Positions 50,568 to 59,943 are shown, counted from the first letter of the stretch. The stretch: DNA of 64,000 bases from Sphingomonas_E sp042693015 (GCF_042693015.1 NZ_CP170544.1:3782001-3846000), one strand, 5' to 3'. Numbers and translations: made by a program. Notes: generated from the letters alone by a model not told the origin.

Positions 50568-52412
50568 TCACATCTCCAACGCGCGGATCTCCGCGCTCGC
50601 CACCTGCAACCGTTCGGCCAGTTCGCCGGATATGTTGGCGAGCAGTCGGATCAGGATCGTCGGCCGTTGGGCCGCAAGTTCCTCCACCGCGGCCAGGCTG
50701 AAGCCGAGCAGTTCCACGTCGCTTTCCGCGACGACATCGGCCACGCGCGGGCCGCCGCCGATCAGCGCGCGCTCGCCGAAGCTCTGGCCCGGCCCCAACA
50801 CGCTGAAGCGGACGGTCTTGAGGCCGGTGGGTGTCGCCACCTCGGCACAGACGCTGGCGCTGCCGCGCATGATGACGAAGAAGCGCGCCGCCTCCTCGCC
50901 CTCGCGCGCCAGCACGGTGCCGGCGGGGCGGGAGAGCGGCTCGGCGATCGCCTTCAGGCAGGCAAGGTCGTCTGCGCCCAGCCCGCGGAACAATTCGAAC
51001 TCCGCGACATTCGCGGTCTGCATCTCTCCGCCCGGCAGCACCTCGGCAATCAACCGGTCCTCGCAATATTCCAGCGCGCGGTCACGGCTGTCGAATACGG
51101 CCCTGGAAAGATCGCCCAGCGTTTCGGCCAGATGCGCGTGGAGGCTGGCCAATGGCCCGTCCGCTTCGAGGTTGGCGAAGATCACCTTGTCGCCGGAACG
51201 GCGCATATCGGTGTGGAACTCCGCCAGCAGCGTGCGCGCCGCCGCATCGGCATGCGATACACGGCGCAGGTCGAGGATCAGATAATCCGCCTCCGCCGCA
51301 AGATCCTTGGCGCGGCGCAGCAGGCGATCGACCGATCCGAAGTAGAGCGCGTCCTGCACCGCGAGCAGGCGGATGCGCGGGCCGGCGCGAAACAATATCT
51401 CCAGCTCCCGCAACGACCGCGTCCGCTTCGACCGGACTTGCCGCCCGTCGAGCTCGTAGCGGATCACCGTGCGGGGGTCGGGGTGGGTACGGAACATGTG
51501 CAGGCCGAAACGCTCGGCGATCCGCTTGCACGCGGCCAATGCGCGGATGCTGTTGCCGTTGGCGTCGATCGGCGGGGAGAAGATCGCCACCGCGGCCTGG
51601 CCGGGGATCACCGCCAATATCCCGCCGGAAACCCCGCTCTTGGCCGGCAGCCCCACTTCATAGGCCCATTGCCCGGCATAATTATACATGCCGCAGCTCA
51701 GCATCACCGTCAGCACATCGGGGCAATATTCGGCGTCGAGCGCGCGCTTGCCCGTCACCGGGTTCACCCCGTCATTGACGAGCGTCGCGCCCATGATGGC
51801 GAGGTCGCGCGCGGTGACATTATAGGAACATTGCCGGAAATAGAGGTCGAGCACCTCCTCCGGTTCGCGCTCGATCATGCCCGCTGACAGCATCATCCAC
51901 GCGATCGCGCGGTTCCTGTGCCCGGTCGCCTTTTCCGAGAGATAGGTCGCCTCGTCGAGCGTCAGCGCGCGCCCCGCGAAGCGCGCGAACATCGCCTCCA
52001 GATTGGCGCGCCGTTCCTCCACGTCCGCGCCCTCGATCAGCTCGGCGGTGGCGATCGCGCCCGAATTGACCATCGGGTTGAACGGGCGCTTGTTGACGGT
52101 ATCGAGCGCGATCGAGTTGAAGCTGTCGCCCGAAGGCTCGACCCCCACTTGCTCCAGCACGCGATCACGCCCATGCACTTCCAGCGCATGGCCATAGACG
52201 AACGCCTTGCTGATCGACTGGATGGTGAAGGCACGGTCCCAGTCGCCCGCGACATGCACCGCCCCGTCCACCGTCGCGATGGCGATGCCGCAGAGCTTGG
52301 GATCGACCTTGGCCAGTTCGGGGATGTAGCTCGCCGGCGCGCCCTCGCCGATCGTGCTGATTTCCGCGTGGAGCGCCTTCAGGAAATCGTCGATCGGCCC
52401 GTCCATGCGCAT
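50568..52412 (-). CDS. glsA: glutaminase fused to STAS and cyclic-nucleotide-binding domains
   Basis: The 614-residue protein has three parts. Residues 1-310 are a serine-dependent beta-lactamase-like glutaminase with Ser-x-x-Lys in FTIQSISKAFVYG, RPFNPMVNSGAIA and YNYAGQWAYEVGLPAKSGVS. About 335-440 is a STAS domain (ADYLILDLRRVSHADAAART). About 465-595 is a cNMP-binding domain with phosphate-binding cassette FGERALIGGGPRVA. Plain glutaminases are about 310 residues. The enzyme hydrolyses glutamine to glutamate; I infer control by the added domains. The gene starts at 52412, with 52406 also possible. Confidence 0.92.
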   Translation of the reverse strand: MRMDGPIDDFLKALHAEISTIGEGAPASYIPELAKVDPKLCGIAIATVDGAVHVAGDWDRAFTIQSISKAFVYGHALEVHGRDRVLEQVGVEPSGDSFNSIALDTVNKRPFNPMVNSGAIATAELIEGADVEERRANLEAMFARFAGRALTLDEATYLSEKATGHRNRAIAWMMLSAGMIEREPEEVLDLYFRQCSYNVTARDLAIMGATLVNDGVNPVTGKRALDAEYCPDVLTVMLSCGMYNYAGQWAYEVGLPAKSGVSGGILAVIPGQAAVAIFSPPIDANGNSIRALAACKRIAERFGLHMFRTHPDPRTVIRYELDGRQVRSKRTRSLRELEILFRAGPRIRLLAVQDALYFGSVDRLLRRAKDLAAEADYLILDLRRVSHADAAARTLLAEFHTDMRRSGDKVIFANLEADGPLASLHAHLAETLGDLSRAVFDSRDRALEYCEDRLIAEVLPGGEMQTANVAEFELFRGLGADDLACLKAIAEPLSRPAGTVLAREGEEAARFFVIMRGSASVCAEVATPTGLKTVRFSVLGPGQSFGERALIGGGPRVADVVAESDVELLGFSLAAVEELAAQRPTILIRLLANISGELAERLQVASAEIRALEM

Positions 52413-52494
52413 GTCCCCTCACGCCATTTACGTTCGACCCGCTCTAGCCGTCTTTCCTCTGCGAAACCATGGAGTGACGCTTGTTGGCATATTT

Positions 52495-52530
52495 ACCCGG
52501 ATGATATTGACTCGATAATTTCACCCGGAT
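52495..52530. promoter_or_regulatory. two ACCCGGAT direct repeats in the DUF2239 promoter region
   Basis: ACCCGGAT occurs at 52495-52502 and again at 52523-52530, 28 bases apart, each in an AT-rich setting (TTTACCCGGATGATAT and TTTCACCCGGATAAAT). They lie 20-55 bases before the DUF2239 start, where a promoter is expected. Likely a regulator site; the protein is not known. Confidence 0.4.
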
Positions 52531-52548
52531 AAATACCGGGCATATTCC

Positions 52549-53088
52549 ATGGAGACGATCATGCCGACCTACACCGCCTTCCTGCAGGATATGTGGCTCG
52601 CCACCGGATCGCGGGGCGAGATCGTCGCCGCCATCCGCGCCATGCCCGATCCATCGCGCGCCAATGATCTGCTGGTGTTCGACGATGCCACCGGCCGACA
52701 GGTCGATTTCGATCTGCGCGACACGGCCGAGGAACCGGAAGCGGCGCGTCCGCGGGGTCGCCCCAGCCTCGGCGTCGTCGCGCGCGAAGTGACCTTGCTG
52801 CCCCGCCATTGGGATTGGCTTGCCGAACAACCCGAAGGTGCGTCGGCGGCACTCCGCCGTCTCGTCGAGGAGGCCCGCAAGCGCGACGATGGCGGCCGTG
52901 CAGGCAAGGACGCCGCCTTCCGTTTCATGACGGCCATTGCCGGCGATCGGGCCAATTTCGAGGAAGCGACCCGCGCGCTTTATGCCGGCGACATTGATCG
53001 GATGGCGGCCCTGATGGCCGAATGGCCAGTCGGCATCCGCAACCATGCCCTGTCGCTGGCGGTAGGAAGCGGCGCGATTGGCGGGTGA
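52549..53088 (+). CDS. DUF2239-family protein
   Basis: The 179-residue cytoplasmic protein matches the DUF2239 family: YTAFLQDMWLATGSRGEIVA, LLVFDDATGRQVDFDLR, ARPRGRPSLGVVAREVTLLP and RHWDWLAEQPEGASAALRRL. The RGRPSLGVVAREVTLL stretch is its best-conserved part, and C-terminal helices contain FRFMTAIAGDRANFEEATRA. Function unknown. A second ATG at 52561 is possible. The gene has its own AT-rich upstream region with direct repeats and is divergent from the glutaminase gene. Confidence 0.83.
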   Translation: METIMPTYTAFLQDMWLATGSRGEIVAAIRAMPDPSRANDLLVFDDATGRQVDFDLRDTAEEPEAARPRGRPSLGVVAREVTLLPRHWDWLAEQPEGASAALRRLVEEARKRDDGGRAGKDAAFRFMTAIAGDRANFEEATRALYAGDIDRMAALMAEWPVGIRNHALSLAVGSGAIGG

Positions 53089-53146
53089 CTCGTCCGCAAT
53101 CACGTCTATCCTCCAGTCCCGACAGCATAAGCGTGGGAGAGAAGGG

Positions 53147-53548
53147 ATGCCGAATGCGCGGGACGTGTCGATCGCATCATTGAGTGCCGTTAAGGCCAGG
53201 CAGAAGGATAAATGGCTCAGCCTGTTCGCGGAGGATGCGGTGCTGGAAGATCCGGTCGGCCCCTCGCCTTTCGATCCATCGGGGAACGGCCATCGCGGGC
53301 ATGAAGCGATCGGGCGCTTCTACGACATGGTCAATTCCGCCAACAAAACCTTCGATTACAAAATTCTGCACTCCTATCTCTGCGGCAATGAGGTGGCGAG
53401 CGTCGCGCGCTTCTTCATCACCACGCAGGACGATGTCGCGCGCGAGATGGACCTGGTGATCGTCCACCGCATCAATGACGAAGGAAAGCTGGTGTCGCTG
53501 CGCGGTTTCTGGGAATTTCCCACGGGGGCCGACACGCATCTGGGCTGA
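53147..53548 (+). CDS. NTF2-like/SnoaL-fold protein
   Basis: The 133-residue protein looks like a nuclear-transport-factor-2-like fold of the SnoaL/ketosteroid isomerase type. Segments are KDKWLSLFAEDAVLEDPVGP, GHEAIGRFYDMVNSANKTFD and NDEGKLVSLRGFWEFPT. Such proteins are small isomerases, dehydratases or ligand binders, and the substrate is unknown. ATG 53147 lies behind GAGAAGGG. It starts 58 bases after the DUF2239 gene and 35 bases before the DUF202 gene, perhaps one transcript. Confidence 0.78.
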   Translation: MPNARDVSIASLSAVKARQKDKWLSLFAEDAVLEDPVGPSPFDPSGNGHRGHEAIGRFYDMVNSANKTFDYKILHSYLCGNEVASVARFFITTQDDVAREMDLVIVHRINDEGKLVSLRGFWEFPTGADTHLG

Positions 53549-53583
53549 TCCTGCCGATCGGCCGCTGCACGGAGGGACGTCTG

Positions 53584-53985
53584 ATGGATGAACCTGCAAC
53601 TGCGCATGGCCGGGCGCCGGCGCTGCCCAGCGATCTCGGGCAGATGCGAACGATCATGGCGGCGGATCGCACGCTGATGGCGTGGATCCGCACGTCGCTG
53701 TCGATGCTCAGCTTCGGCTTCACGATCTACAAATTCCTCGATGGCATGGCGAAGGCGAGCGATCAGCCGCTCCCGCATCCCGAAAGCCCGCAGCGCGTCG
53801 GCCTCTTTCTGGTCGGCATGGGCGTCGCGGCGATCATCCTCGGCACCTTCAGCTATTGGGCGACGCTGAAGGATCTCAAGCGCGCGGAGGAGTTCCGCAT
53901 CGGCCGGCCGACACTGCTGATGGCGGCGATCATGTGCGTGGCGGGCGTGGCATTGTTCGTCACCATGTCGACGCGGCTGGTGTGA
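53584..53985 (+). CDS. DUF202 (YidH-like) inner-membrane protein
   Basis: The 133-residue protein carries the DUF202 motif MAADRTLMAWIRTSLSMLSF leading into the first membrane helix. Two more helices follow (VGLFLVGMGVAAIILGTFSY and LLMAAIMCVAGVALFVTM). YidH-type proteins are inner-membrane proteins of unknown function. The ATG lies behind GGAGGGA. It is the last gene before a convergent SRPBCC gene. Confidence 0.85.
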   Translation: MDEPATAHGRAPALPSDLGQMRTIMAADRTLMAWIRTSLSMLSFGFTIYKFLDGMAKASDQPLPHPESPQRVGLFLVGMGVAAIILGTFSYWATLKDLKRAEEFRIGRPTLLMAAIMCVAGVALFVTMSTRLV

Positions 53986-54039
53986 ACGCTATCGGACGCG
54001 CGCTGGGGGCGTTGCCAGGTCTTGCGTCCGCCATCCGCC

Positions 54040-54582
54040 TTACGGACGCCGCCGCGCCCCGCCGCCGGCGTCGAGATGGGTCTTCAACCGGTCGACCTGT
54101 TCGCTGAGCACCTGATCCACCAGCGGCGCGAGCTTCTGGAAGCCGGTGCCGGTATAGCCGCCGGCGACATAGGTCTGCTTGATCTTCGTGGCGCCACCTT
54201 CGGCGCTGATCGCCCAGGTCATCGTGCCGGCGATCGCGTCGCCCTGGAGCGGGCCGAGGCTGCCCGAGAAGCGCAGCACCTTGCCGGGATCGGCATAGAG
54301 GATGCGACCATGCTCGACGCCGCCGCCGTTGGGCAGCGTCTCGCAGAAGCAGCCGCCCGGGCGCGCGTCGATCGAGAGGTTTGCAGCCTTGCCCGAATAG
54401 GTGTGCTCGCCGTTCCACCAGTCGCCGACGCGGACCAGTGCGGCATAGGCCTCGGCGGGTGAGGCCGTGACAGTGATGGTGCGCGAGACTTGGAAGCCGG
54501 TGGGTGTCGACGATATGACTTCGGCGGCGGCAGGCGTTGTGGCGATGAGCGCGATCGCGGCCGACCGCATCCTGGCAAACAT
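54040..54582 (-). CDS. secreted SRPBCC-fold (polyketide cyclase/START-like) protein
   Basis: The 180-residue protein starts with a likely signal peptide (MFARMRSAAIALIATTPAAA). An SRPBCC fold follows: FQVSRTITVTASPAEAYAAL, RVGDWWNGEHTYSG, NGGGVEHGRILYADPGKVLR, then a long C-terminal helix (FQKLAPLVDQVLSEQVDRLK). Such proteins bind hydrophobic ligands in a deep pocket. Two cysteines in GGCFCETL might pair in the periplasm. No partner gene is nearby. Confidence 0.78.
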   Translation of the reverse strand: MFARMRSAAIALIATTPAAAEVISSTPTGFQVSRTITVTASPAEAYAALVRVGDWWNGEHTYSGKAANLSIDARPGGCFCETLPNGGGVEHGRILYADPGKVLRFSGSLGPLQGDAIAGTMTWAISAEGGATKIKQTYVAGGYTGTGFQKLAPLVDQVLSEQVDRLKTHLDAGGGARRRP

Positions 54583-54660
54583 CTTGGCCCCTCCCCCTCT
54601 TCAGAGCGTGGAGCGCCTAATCAGGACCGATTGTCGCGGGGGGCAAGCCAAAAAGACACC

Positions 54661-54754
54661 GTTATCCCAGCGCTGGCTGGAATCCATGGCTCTATCCGCT
54701 CAACCGGCGTCGATTTCGAGAGAGCCATGGGCCCCAGCCTCCGCTGGGGCGACG
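54661..54754. repeat. paired palindromic repeat downstream of adk
   Basis: CCATGGCTCT near 54684 pairs with AGAGCCATGG near 54721. The flanks hold two CCAGCG/CGCTGG-type hairpins (CCCAGCGCTGGCTGG and CCCCAGCCTCCGCTGGGG). Similar units occur at 2560-2612, so this is a dispersed REP-type element. It lies between adk and the SRPBCC gene. Confidence 0.7.
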
Positions 54755-54807
54755 ATTGTCTCTATGTCAGCGGGCGGAAGGCGCCGGCAGGACGCCCTCC
54801 TCCCTGA

Positions 54808-55458
54808 TCATTTGGGGCCGAGAATGCCCTCGATCGAGGCTTCGACCTCGGCGATGGGCGCCATGCCATCGACGCGGGTCACGAGGCCGCGGGCTTCGTA
54901 GATCGGCAGGATCGGCGCGGTCTTGGCGCGATATTCGGCCATGCGCGTGCGCACCGTTTCCTCATTGTCGTCGGGACGGCGCTTGAACTCTGTGGAGCCG
55001 CAGACGTCGCAGACGCCCTCAACCTTCGGCTGCTTGAATGTGTCGTGATAGCCTTCACCGCACTTGGCGCAGGTGAAGCGGCCGGTGATGCGCTCGACCA
55101 GCGCATCCTCGTCAACGCCCAGTTCGATCACATGATCGAGCGAGCGATTGCGGCTGGCCAGCAGGCCATCGAGCGATTCCGCCTGCGCGGCGGTGCGGGG
55201 ATAGCCGTCGAAGATCACGCCGGTTTCCGGCGAAAGCGCATCGAGCTGCTCGCCGATAAGGCCCGAGACGATCTCATCCGAAACCAGTTCGCCGGCTTCC
55301 ATCACCGCCTTGGCCTTGAGGCCGATCGGCGTTCCCGCCTTTACGGCGGCGCGCAGCATATCACCGGTCGAAAGCTGAACCATGCCGCGTTCGGCGACGA
55401 GCCGGCTCGCCTGCGTACCCTTGCCCGCGCCCGGAGGCCCCAGCAGAATGATGTTCAT
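54808..55458 (-). CDS. adk: adenylate kinase
   Basis: The 216-residue protein starts MNIILLGPPGAGKGTQASRL (P-loop) and has FDGYPRTAAQAESL. It carries the long LID form with a zinc site of four cysteines (CAKCGEGYHD, then CDVCGSTEFKRRPDD). It interconverts ATP, AMP and ADP. It follows secY on the minus strand, the usual end of the spc operon. Its normal downstream neighbour rpsM is about 10.7 kb away here. Confidence 0.97.
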   Translation of the reverse strand: MNIILLGPPGAGKGTQASRLVAERGMVQLSTGDMLRAAVKAGTPIGLKAKAVMEAGELVSDEIVSGLIGEQLDALSPETGVIFDGYPRTAAQAESLDGLLASRNRSLDHVIELGVDEDALVERITGRFTCAKCGEGYHDTFKQPKVEGVCDVCGSTEFKRRPDDNEETVRTRMAEYRAKTAPILPIYEARGLVTRVDGMAPIAEVEASIEGILGPK

Positions 55459-55550
55459 CGGAAGCTATATCCCCTCTTATGCCGAAGATGGCGTAGCATC
55501 TCGGCAGAGTTTTCCAAGCCGCCCCTTTTGCGAGACGGCCCGAAATCCCT

Positions 55551-56918
<1,368 letters not shown>

Positions 56919-56930
56919 GCGTTTAACGAC

Positions 56931-56977
56931 CTCGGAAAAATTGAAGGCGGCGGAGTGCCTCTACGCCCCCCGCCGCC
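56931..56977 (-). other. hairpin with T-run in the rplO-secY gap
   Basis: On the minus strand GGCGGCGG and CCGCCGCC form an 8-bp stem (56946-56977) with a 16-base loop, followed by TTCAATTTTTCC, 28 bases before secY. It could weakly attenuate transcription into secY, but secY lies within an operon and must be expressed, so full termination is unlikely. Confidence 0.4.
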
Positions 56978-57026
56978 TCATATAGTGTCTGGCTCGCGCT
57001 TGTCAGCCCGGAACCTTCAAGGCGGC

Positions 57027-57581
57027 TCAGGCTTTCGCCGCGGCCTTCTTGGCTTCCTTGTCGGCGGCGCGCGCCTTCTGGACCACGCGATGCTTGGCGG
57101 CGGCCTTCTCGGCGGCCGGAACCACCGCGATCACCTCGACCGAACCGCCGGCCTTCTCGATCGCTTCCTTCGCGCCCTTGGACACGCCGGCGACGTTGAA
57201 CGACAACTTCGCGGTCAGCTCACCCTTGCCGAGGATGCGCACGCCGTCCTTGCCGCCACGGGCAATGCCGGCGGCCTTGAGCGCGGCATGATCGATCACC
57301 GCCTTGGCGTCGAGCTTGCCGGCATCGACCAGCTTCTGGATCTCGCCCAGATTCGCTTCCGCAAAATCCTTGGCGAAGATGTTGTTGAAGCCACGCTTCG
57401 GCAGACGCATGTGGAGCGGCATCTGACCGCCCTCAAAGCCCTTGATCGAGACGCCCGAGCGGCTCTTCTGACCCTTCTGGCCGCGGCCGGCAGTCTTGCC
57501 GAGGCCCGAGCCGATGCCGCGTCCAACGCGAACCCGGCCCTTGCGGGCACCATCATTGTCGCGGATGTCGTTCAGTTTCAT
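57027..57581 (-). CDS. rplO: 50S ribosomal protein L15
   Basis: The 184-residue protein begins MKLNDIRDNDGARKGRVRVG and carries GRGIGSGLGKTAGRGQKGQK, SRSGVSIKGFEGGQMPLHMR and PKRGFNNIFAKDFAE, all strongly conserved in L15. A lysine/alanine-rich C-terminal tail extends it beyond the usual length. I chose the ATG at 57581 over the earlier GTG. It is separated from rpmD by an unusually long gap of about 160 bp with a strong hairpin. Confidence 0.97.
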   Translation of the reverse strand: MKLNDIRDNDGARKGRVRVGRGIGSGLGKTAGRGQKGQKSRSGVSIKGFEGGQMPLHMRLPKRGFNNIFAKDFAEANLGEIQKLVDAGKLDAKAVIDHAALKAAGIARGGKDGVRILGKGELTAKLSFNVAGVSKGAKEAIEKAGGSVEVIAVVPAAEKAAAKHRVVQKARAADKEAKKAAAKA

Positions 57582-57670
57582 ATCTTGCACTCGCTTTCGC
57601 TTTTGTCGCGCCGGGATGGAGGCGAGGCCCCTACCCCTTCTGTCTTTCCGACGGAAGCCTTAATCGATTC

Positions 57671-57705
57671 GCGCTACGGTGCGGCCGAAGCCTTCACCGT
57701 AGCGC
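57671..57705 (-). other. 11-bp perfect hairpin in the rpmD-rplO gap
   Basis: GCGCTACGGTG (57671-57681) pairs exactly with CACCGTAGCGC (57695-57705), with an inner GGC/GCC pairing and a TTCG-like loop on the minus strand. No T-tract follows. It lies about 90 bases before the rplO start inside the spc operon. Confidence 0.6.
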
Positions 57706-57742
57706 CAATTTGATCCCGGCTTTCGCCCGGAGGGTCGAAGGC

Positions 57743-57919
57743 TCAGCCCTCGACCTTCACCATGTGCTGCACTTTGCGGATCATACCGCGAACTTCGGGG
57801 CTATCCTCGAGCTCCCGGGTCCGGTGCATCTTGTTGAGGCCGAGGCCGATCAGCGTCGCGCGCTGATCCGCCGTGCGGCGGATCGGCGAGCCGACCTGGG
57901 TCACCTTGATGGTCGCCAT
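57743..57919 (-). CDS. rpmD: 50S ribosomal protein L30
   Basis: The short minus-strand frame of 58 codons reads MATIKVTQVGSPIRRTADQR, then ATLIGLGLNKMHRTRELED and a final RKVQHMVKVEG. This is the conserved L30 sequence at its normal length. It starts at 57919, directly after the rpsE stop, and ends at TGA 57743-57745. The position between rpsE and rplO is the expected one in the spc operon. Confidence 0.97.
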   Translation of the reverse strand: MATIKVTQVGSPIRRTADQRATLIGLGLNKMHRTRELEDSPEVRGMIRKVQHMVKVEG

Positions 57920-57925
57920 GTCCGA

Positions 57926-58651
57926 TTACTCCGTGACAGCCGCGGCGTCGGCTTCCGCCACCTCGGCCGAAGCACCGCCGCGACCCAGGAGGTCAGCGAT
58001 CTTCTTGCCGCGGCGCTGGGCTACCGACTTCGGGCTGGTCTGATCCTTGAGCGCCTCGAAGGTCGCACGGATCATGTTGTAGGGGTTCGAGGTGCCGACC
58101 GACTTGGTCACCACGTCGGCAACGCCCAGGCTTTCGAAGATGGCGCGCATCGGGCCACCCGCGATGATGCCGGTGCCCTGCGGCGCCGAACGAAGCGTCA
58201 CGCGGCCCGCACCGAAATGGCCGTTGCCATCATGGTGCAGCGTGCGGCCTTCGCGCAGCGGAACGCGGACCATCGCCTTCTTGGCAGCGGCAGTCGCCTT
58301 CGAGATCGCTTCCGGAACTTCGCGCGCCTTGCCATGGCCGAAGCCGGCCCGGCCCTTGCCGTCGCCGACGACGACGAGGGCTGCGAAGCCGAAGCGCTTA
58401 CCGCCCTTCACGGTCTTCGACACGCGGTTGATGTGGACGAGCTTTTCGATCAGCTCCTCGCCACCTTCCTCGGCGCCACCGCGACGATCGTCGCGACGAC
58501 CGCGCTGGCCGTCACGGCCACGGCCGCCACGGTCGCCACCGGGGCCACGACCACGGCCGCCACGCGGACCACGGCCCTGACGCTCGCCTTCCGGAGCGCT
58601 GCCAGCGGCGGGAGCCGCTTCAACGACCTGGTTTTCGGTTTCGTCAGCCAT
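57926..58651 (-). CDS. rpsE: 30S ribosomal protein S5
   Basis: The 241-residue protein has the S5 core: EKLVHINRVSKTVKGGKRFG, VVGDGKGRAGFGHGKAREVP and GRTLHHDGNGHFGAGRVTLR. The N-terminal 65 residues form an extension rich in Gly/Arg/Asp (RGPRGGRGRGPGGDRGGRGR), of a kind seen in some alphaproteobacteria. S5 controls decoding accuracy in the 30S subunit. It lies one base after the rplR stop, with rpmD 6 bases downstream. Confidence 0.97.
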   Translation of the reverse strand: MADETENQVVEAAPAAGSAPEGERQGRGPRGGRGRGPGGDRGGRGRDGQRGRRDDRRGGAEEGGEELIEKLVHINRVSKTVKGGKRFGFAALVVVGDGKGRAGFGHGKAREVPEAISKATAAAKKAMVRVPLREGRTLHHDGNGHFGAGRVTLRSAPQGTGIIAGGPMRAIFESLGVADVVTKSVGTSNPYNMIRATFEALKDQTSPKSVAQRRGKKIADLLGRGGASAEVAEADAAAVTE

Positions 58652-58652
58652 A

Positions 58653-59006
58653 TTAGAACTCCAGTCCGCCTTCGCGGGCGGCGTCGGCAAGAGCCTTCAC
58701 CCGACCATGGAACAGAAAGCCACCGCGATCGAACACGACCTGGGTGACACCGGCGGCCGAAGCGCGCTCGGCCAGGCGCTTGCCAACCGCCGCAGCGGCA
58801 TCGGCAGTCGCGCCGGTCGTGCCACGCACGTCCTTGTCGAGCGTCGACGCGGCAGCAACGGTGCGGCCAGCCGCATCGTCGATCACCTGGGCGTAGATGT
58901 GACGGCCCGAGCGATGCACCGAAAGGCGCGGACGGGTGCCGCCACGGGCGCGGAGCGCGGTGCGGACGCGCTGGCGCCGCTTCGCGAAATGAGAAAGCTT
59001 GGCCAT
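58653..59006 (-). CDS. rplR: 50S ribosomal protein L18
   Basis: The 117-residue protein begins MAKLSHFAKRRQRVRTALRA and has RPRLSVHRSGRHIYAQVIDD and GVTQVVFDRGGFLFHGRVKA, all conserved. L18 binds 5S rRNA. It starts within the last base of rplF and ends one base before rpsE, the tightly packed order rplF-rplR-rpsE of the spc operon. Confidence 0.98.
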   Translation of the reverse strand: MAKLSHFAKRRQRVRTALRARGGTRPRLSVHRSGRHIYAQVIDDAAGRTVAAASTLDKDVRGTTGATADAAAAVGKRLAERASAAGVTQVVFDRGGFLFHGRVKALADAAREGGLEF

Positions 59007-59539
59007 TACTTCTTCTTCCCTTCCTTGCGGAAGATGAACTCGCCGGCATATTTGATGCCCTTGCCCTTATAGGGCTCCGGCTTGCGCCAGCGGCGGATCT
59101 CGGCGGCGACCTGGCCGACCTGCTGCTTGTCGATGCCGCTGATCTGGACGGTCGTCTGATCCGGCGTGGCGATCGTGATGCCTTCCGGCACCGCGAAATC
59201 GACGTCGTGGCTGTAGCCGAGCTGCAGCTTCAGGTTCTTGCCCTGAAGATTAGCGCGGTAGCCGACGCCCGTGATCTGCAGGGTCTTCGAAAAGCCCTCG
59301 GTCACGCCCGTCACCAGGTTCTGCACCAGCGTGCGCTGCATGCCCCAGAAGGAGCGCGCCCGCTTCGTCTCGTTCGCCGGCTGGACCGAGATCCCGCCGT
59401 CTTCGAGCGCGTAGGTGACTTCGTCGGCCAGCGGGATCGAGAGGGTGCCCTTGGGACCCTTCACCGAAAGCTGACGGCCTTCGATCGTGGCGGTCACGCC
59501 CGCGGGCACGGCCACCGGCTTCTTACCAATGCGGGACAT
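59006..59539 (-). CDS. rplF: 50S ribosomal protein L6
   Basis: The 177-residue protein begins MSRIGKKPVAVPAGVTATIE. It continues with the two L6 domains, KRARSFWGMQRTLVQNLVTG and the C-terminal EPYKGKGIKYAGEFIFRKEG. L6 sits near the factor-binding site and contacts EF-G. It shares one base with the rpsH stop and one with the rplR start. Confidence 0.98.
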   Translation of the reverse strand: MSRIGKKPVAVPAGVTATIEGRQLSVKGPKGTLSIPLADEVTYALEDGGISVQPANETKRARSFWGMQRTLVQNLVTGVTEGFSKTLQITGVGYRANLQGKNLKLQLGYSHDVDFAVPEGITIATPDQTTVQISGIDKQQVGQVAAEIRRWRKPEPYKGKGIKYAGEFIFRKEGKKK

Positions 59540-59934
59540 TAGAAGACCTCCGCAAGGATCTCGCCGCCCACATTCTGCTCACGCGCTTCCGCGTCGGACA
59601 GAACGCCCTTCGGCGTCGAGACGATGGTGATGCCCAGCCCGTTGCGGACGCGCGGCAGTTCCTTGGAACCGGAATAGACGCGGCGCCCCGGCTTGGAGAC
59701 GCGGGCAACGTGCTGGATCGCGGGCTGGCCCTCGAAATATTTCAGCTCGATGCGCAGGCCATTGTGGCCGGCAAGGTCTTCCTCGCTGTAACCACGGATA
59801 TAGCCTTCGCGCTGAAGCACGTCGAGAACACGGGCACGCAGCTTGGACGCAGGCGAAAGCACGCTGTCCTTGCGGGCGCGCTGGCCGTTGCGGATGCGGG
59901 TGAGCAGATCACCCAAAGGATCGGTCAGAGCCAT
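59539..59934 (-). CDS. rpsH: 30S ribosomal protein S8
   Basis: The 131-residue protein begins ALTDPLGDLLTRIRNGQRAR and has RVSKPGRRVYSGSKELPRVR and LGITIVSTPKGVLSDAEARE. S8 binds 16S rRNA helix 21 and in some bacteria represses the spc operon by binding its mRNA. It follows rpsN by 9 bases and touches rplF. Confidence 0.98.
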   Translation of the reverse strand: MALTDPLGDLLTRIRNGQRARKDSVLSPASKLRARVLDVLQREGYIRGYSEEDLAGHNGLRIELKYFEGQPAIQHVARVSKPGRRVYSGSKELPRVRNGLGITIVSTPKGVLSDAEAREQNVGGEILAEVF

Positions 59935-59943
59935 CTTCGTTCC

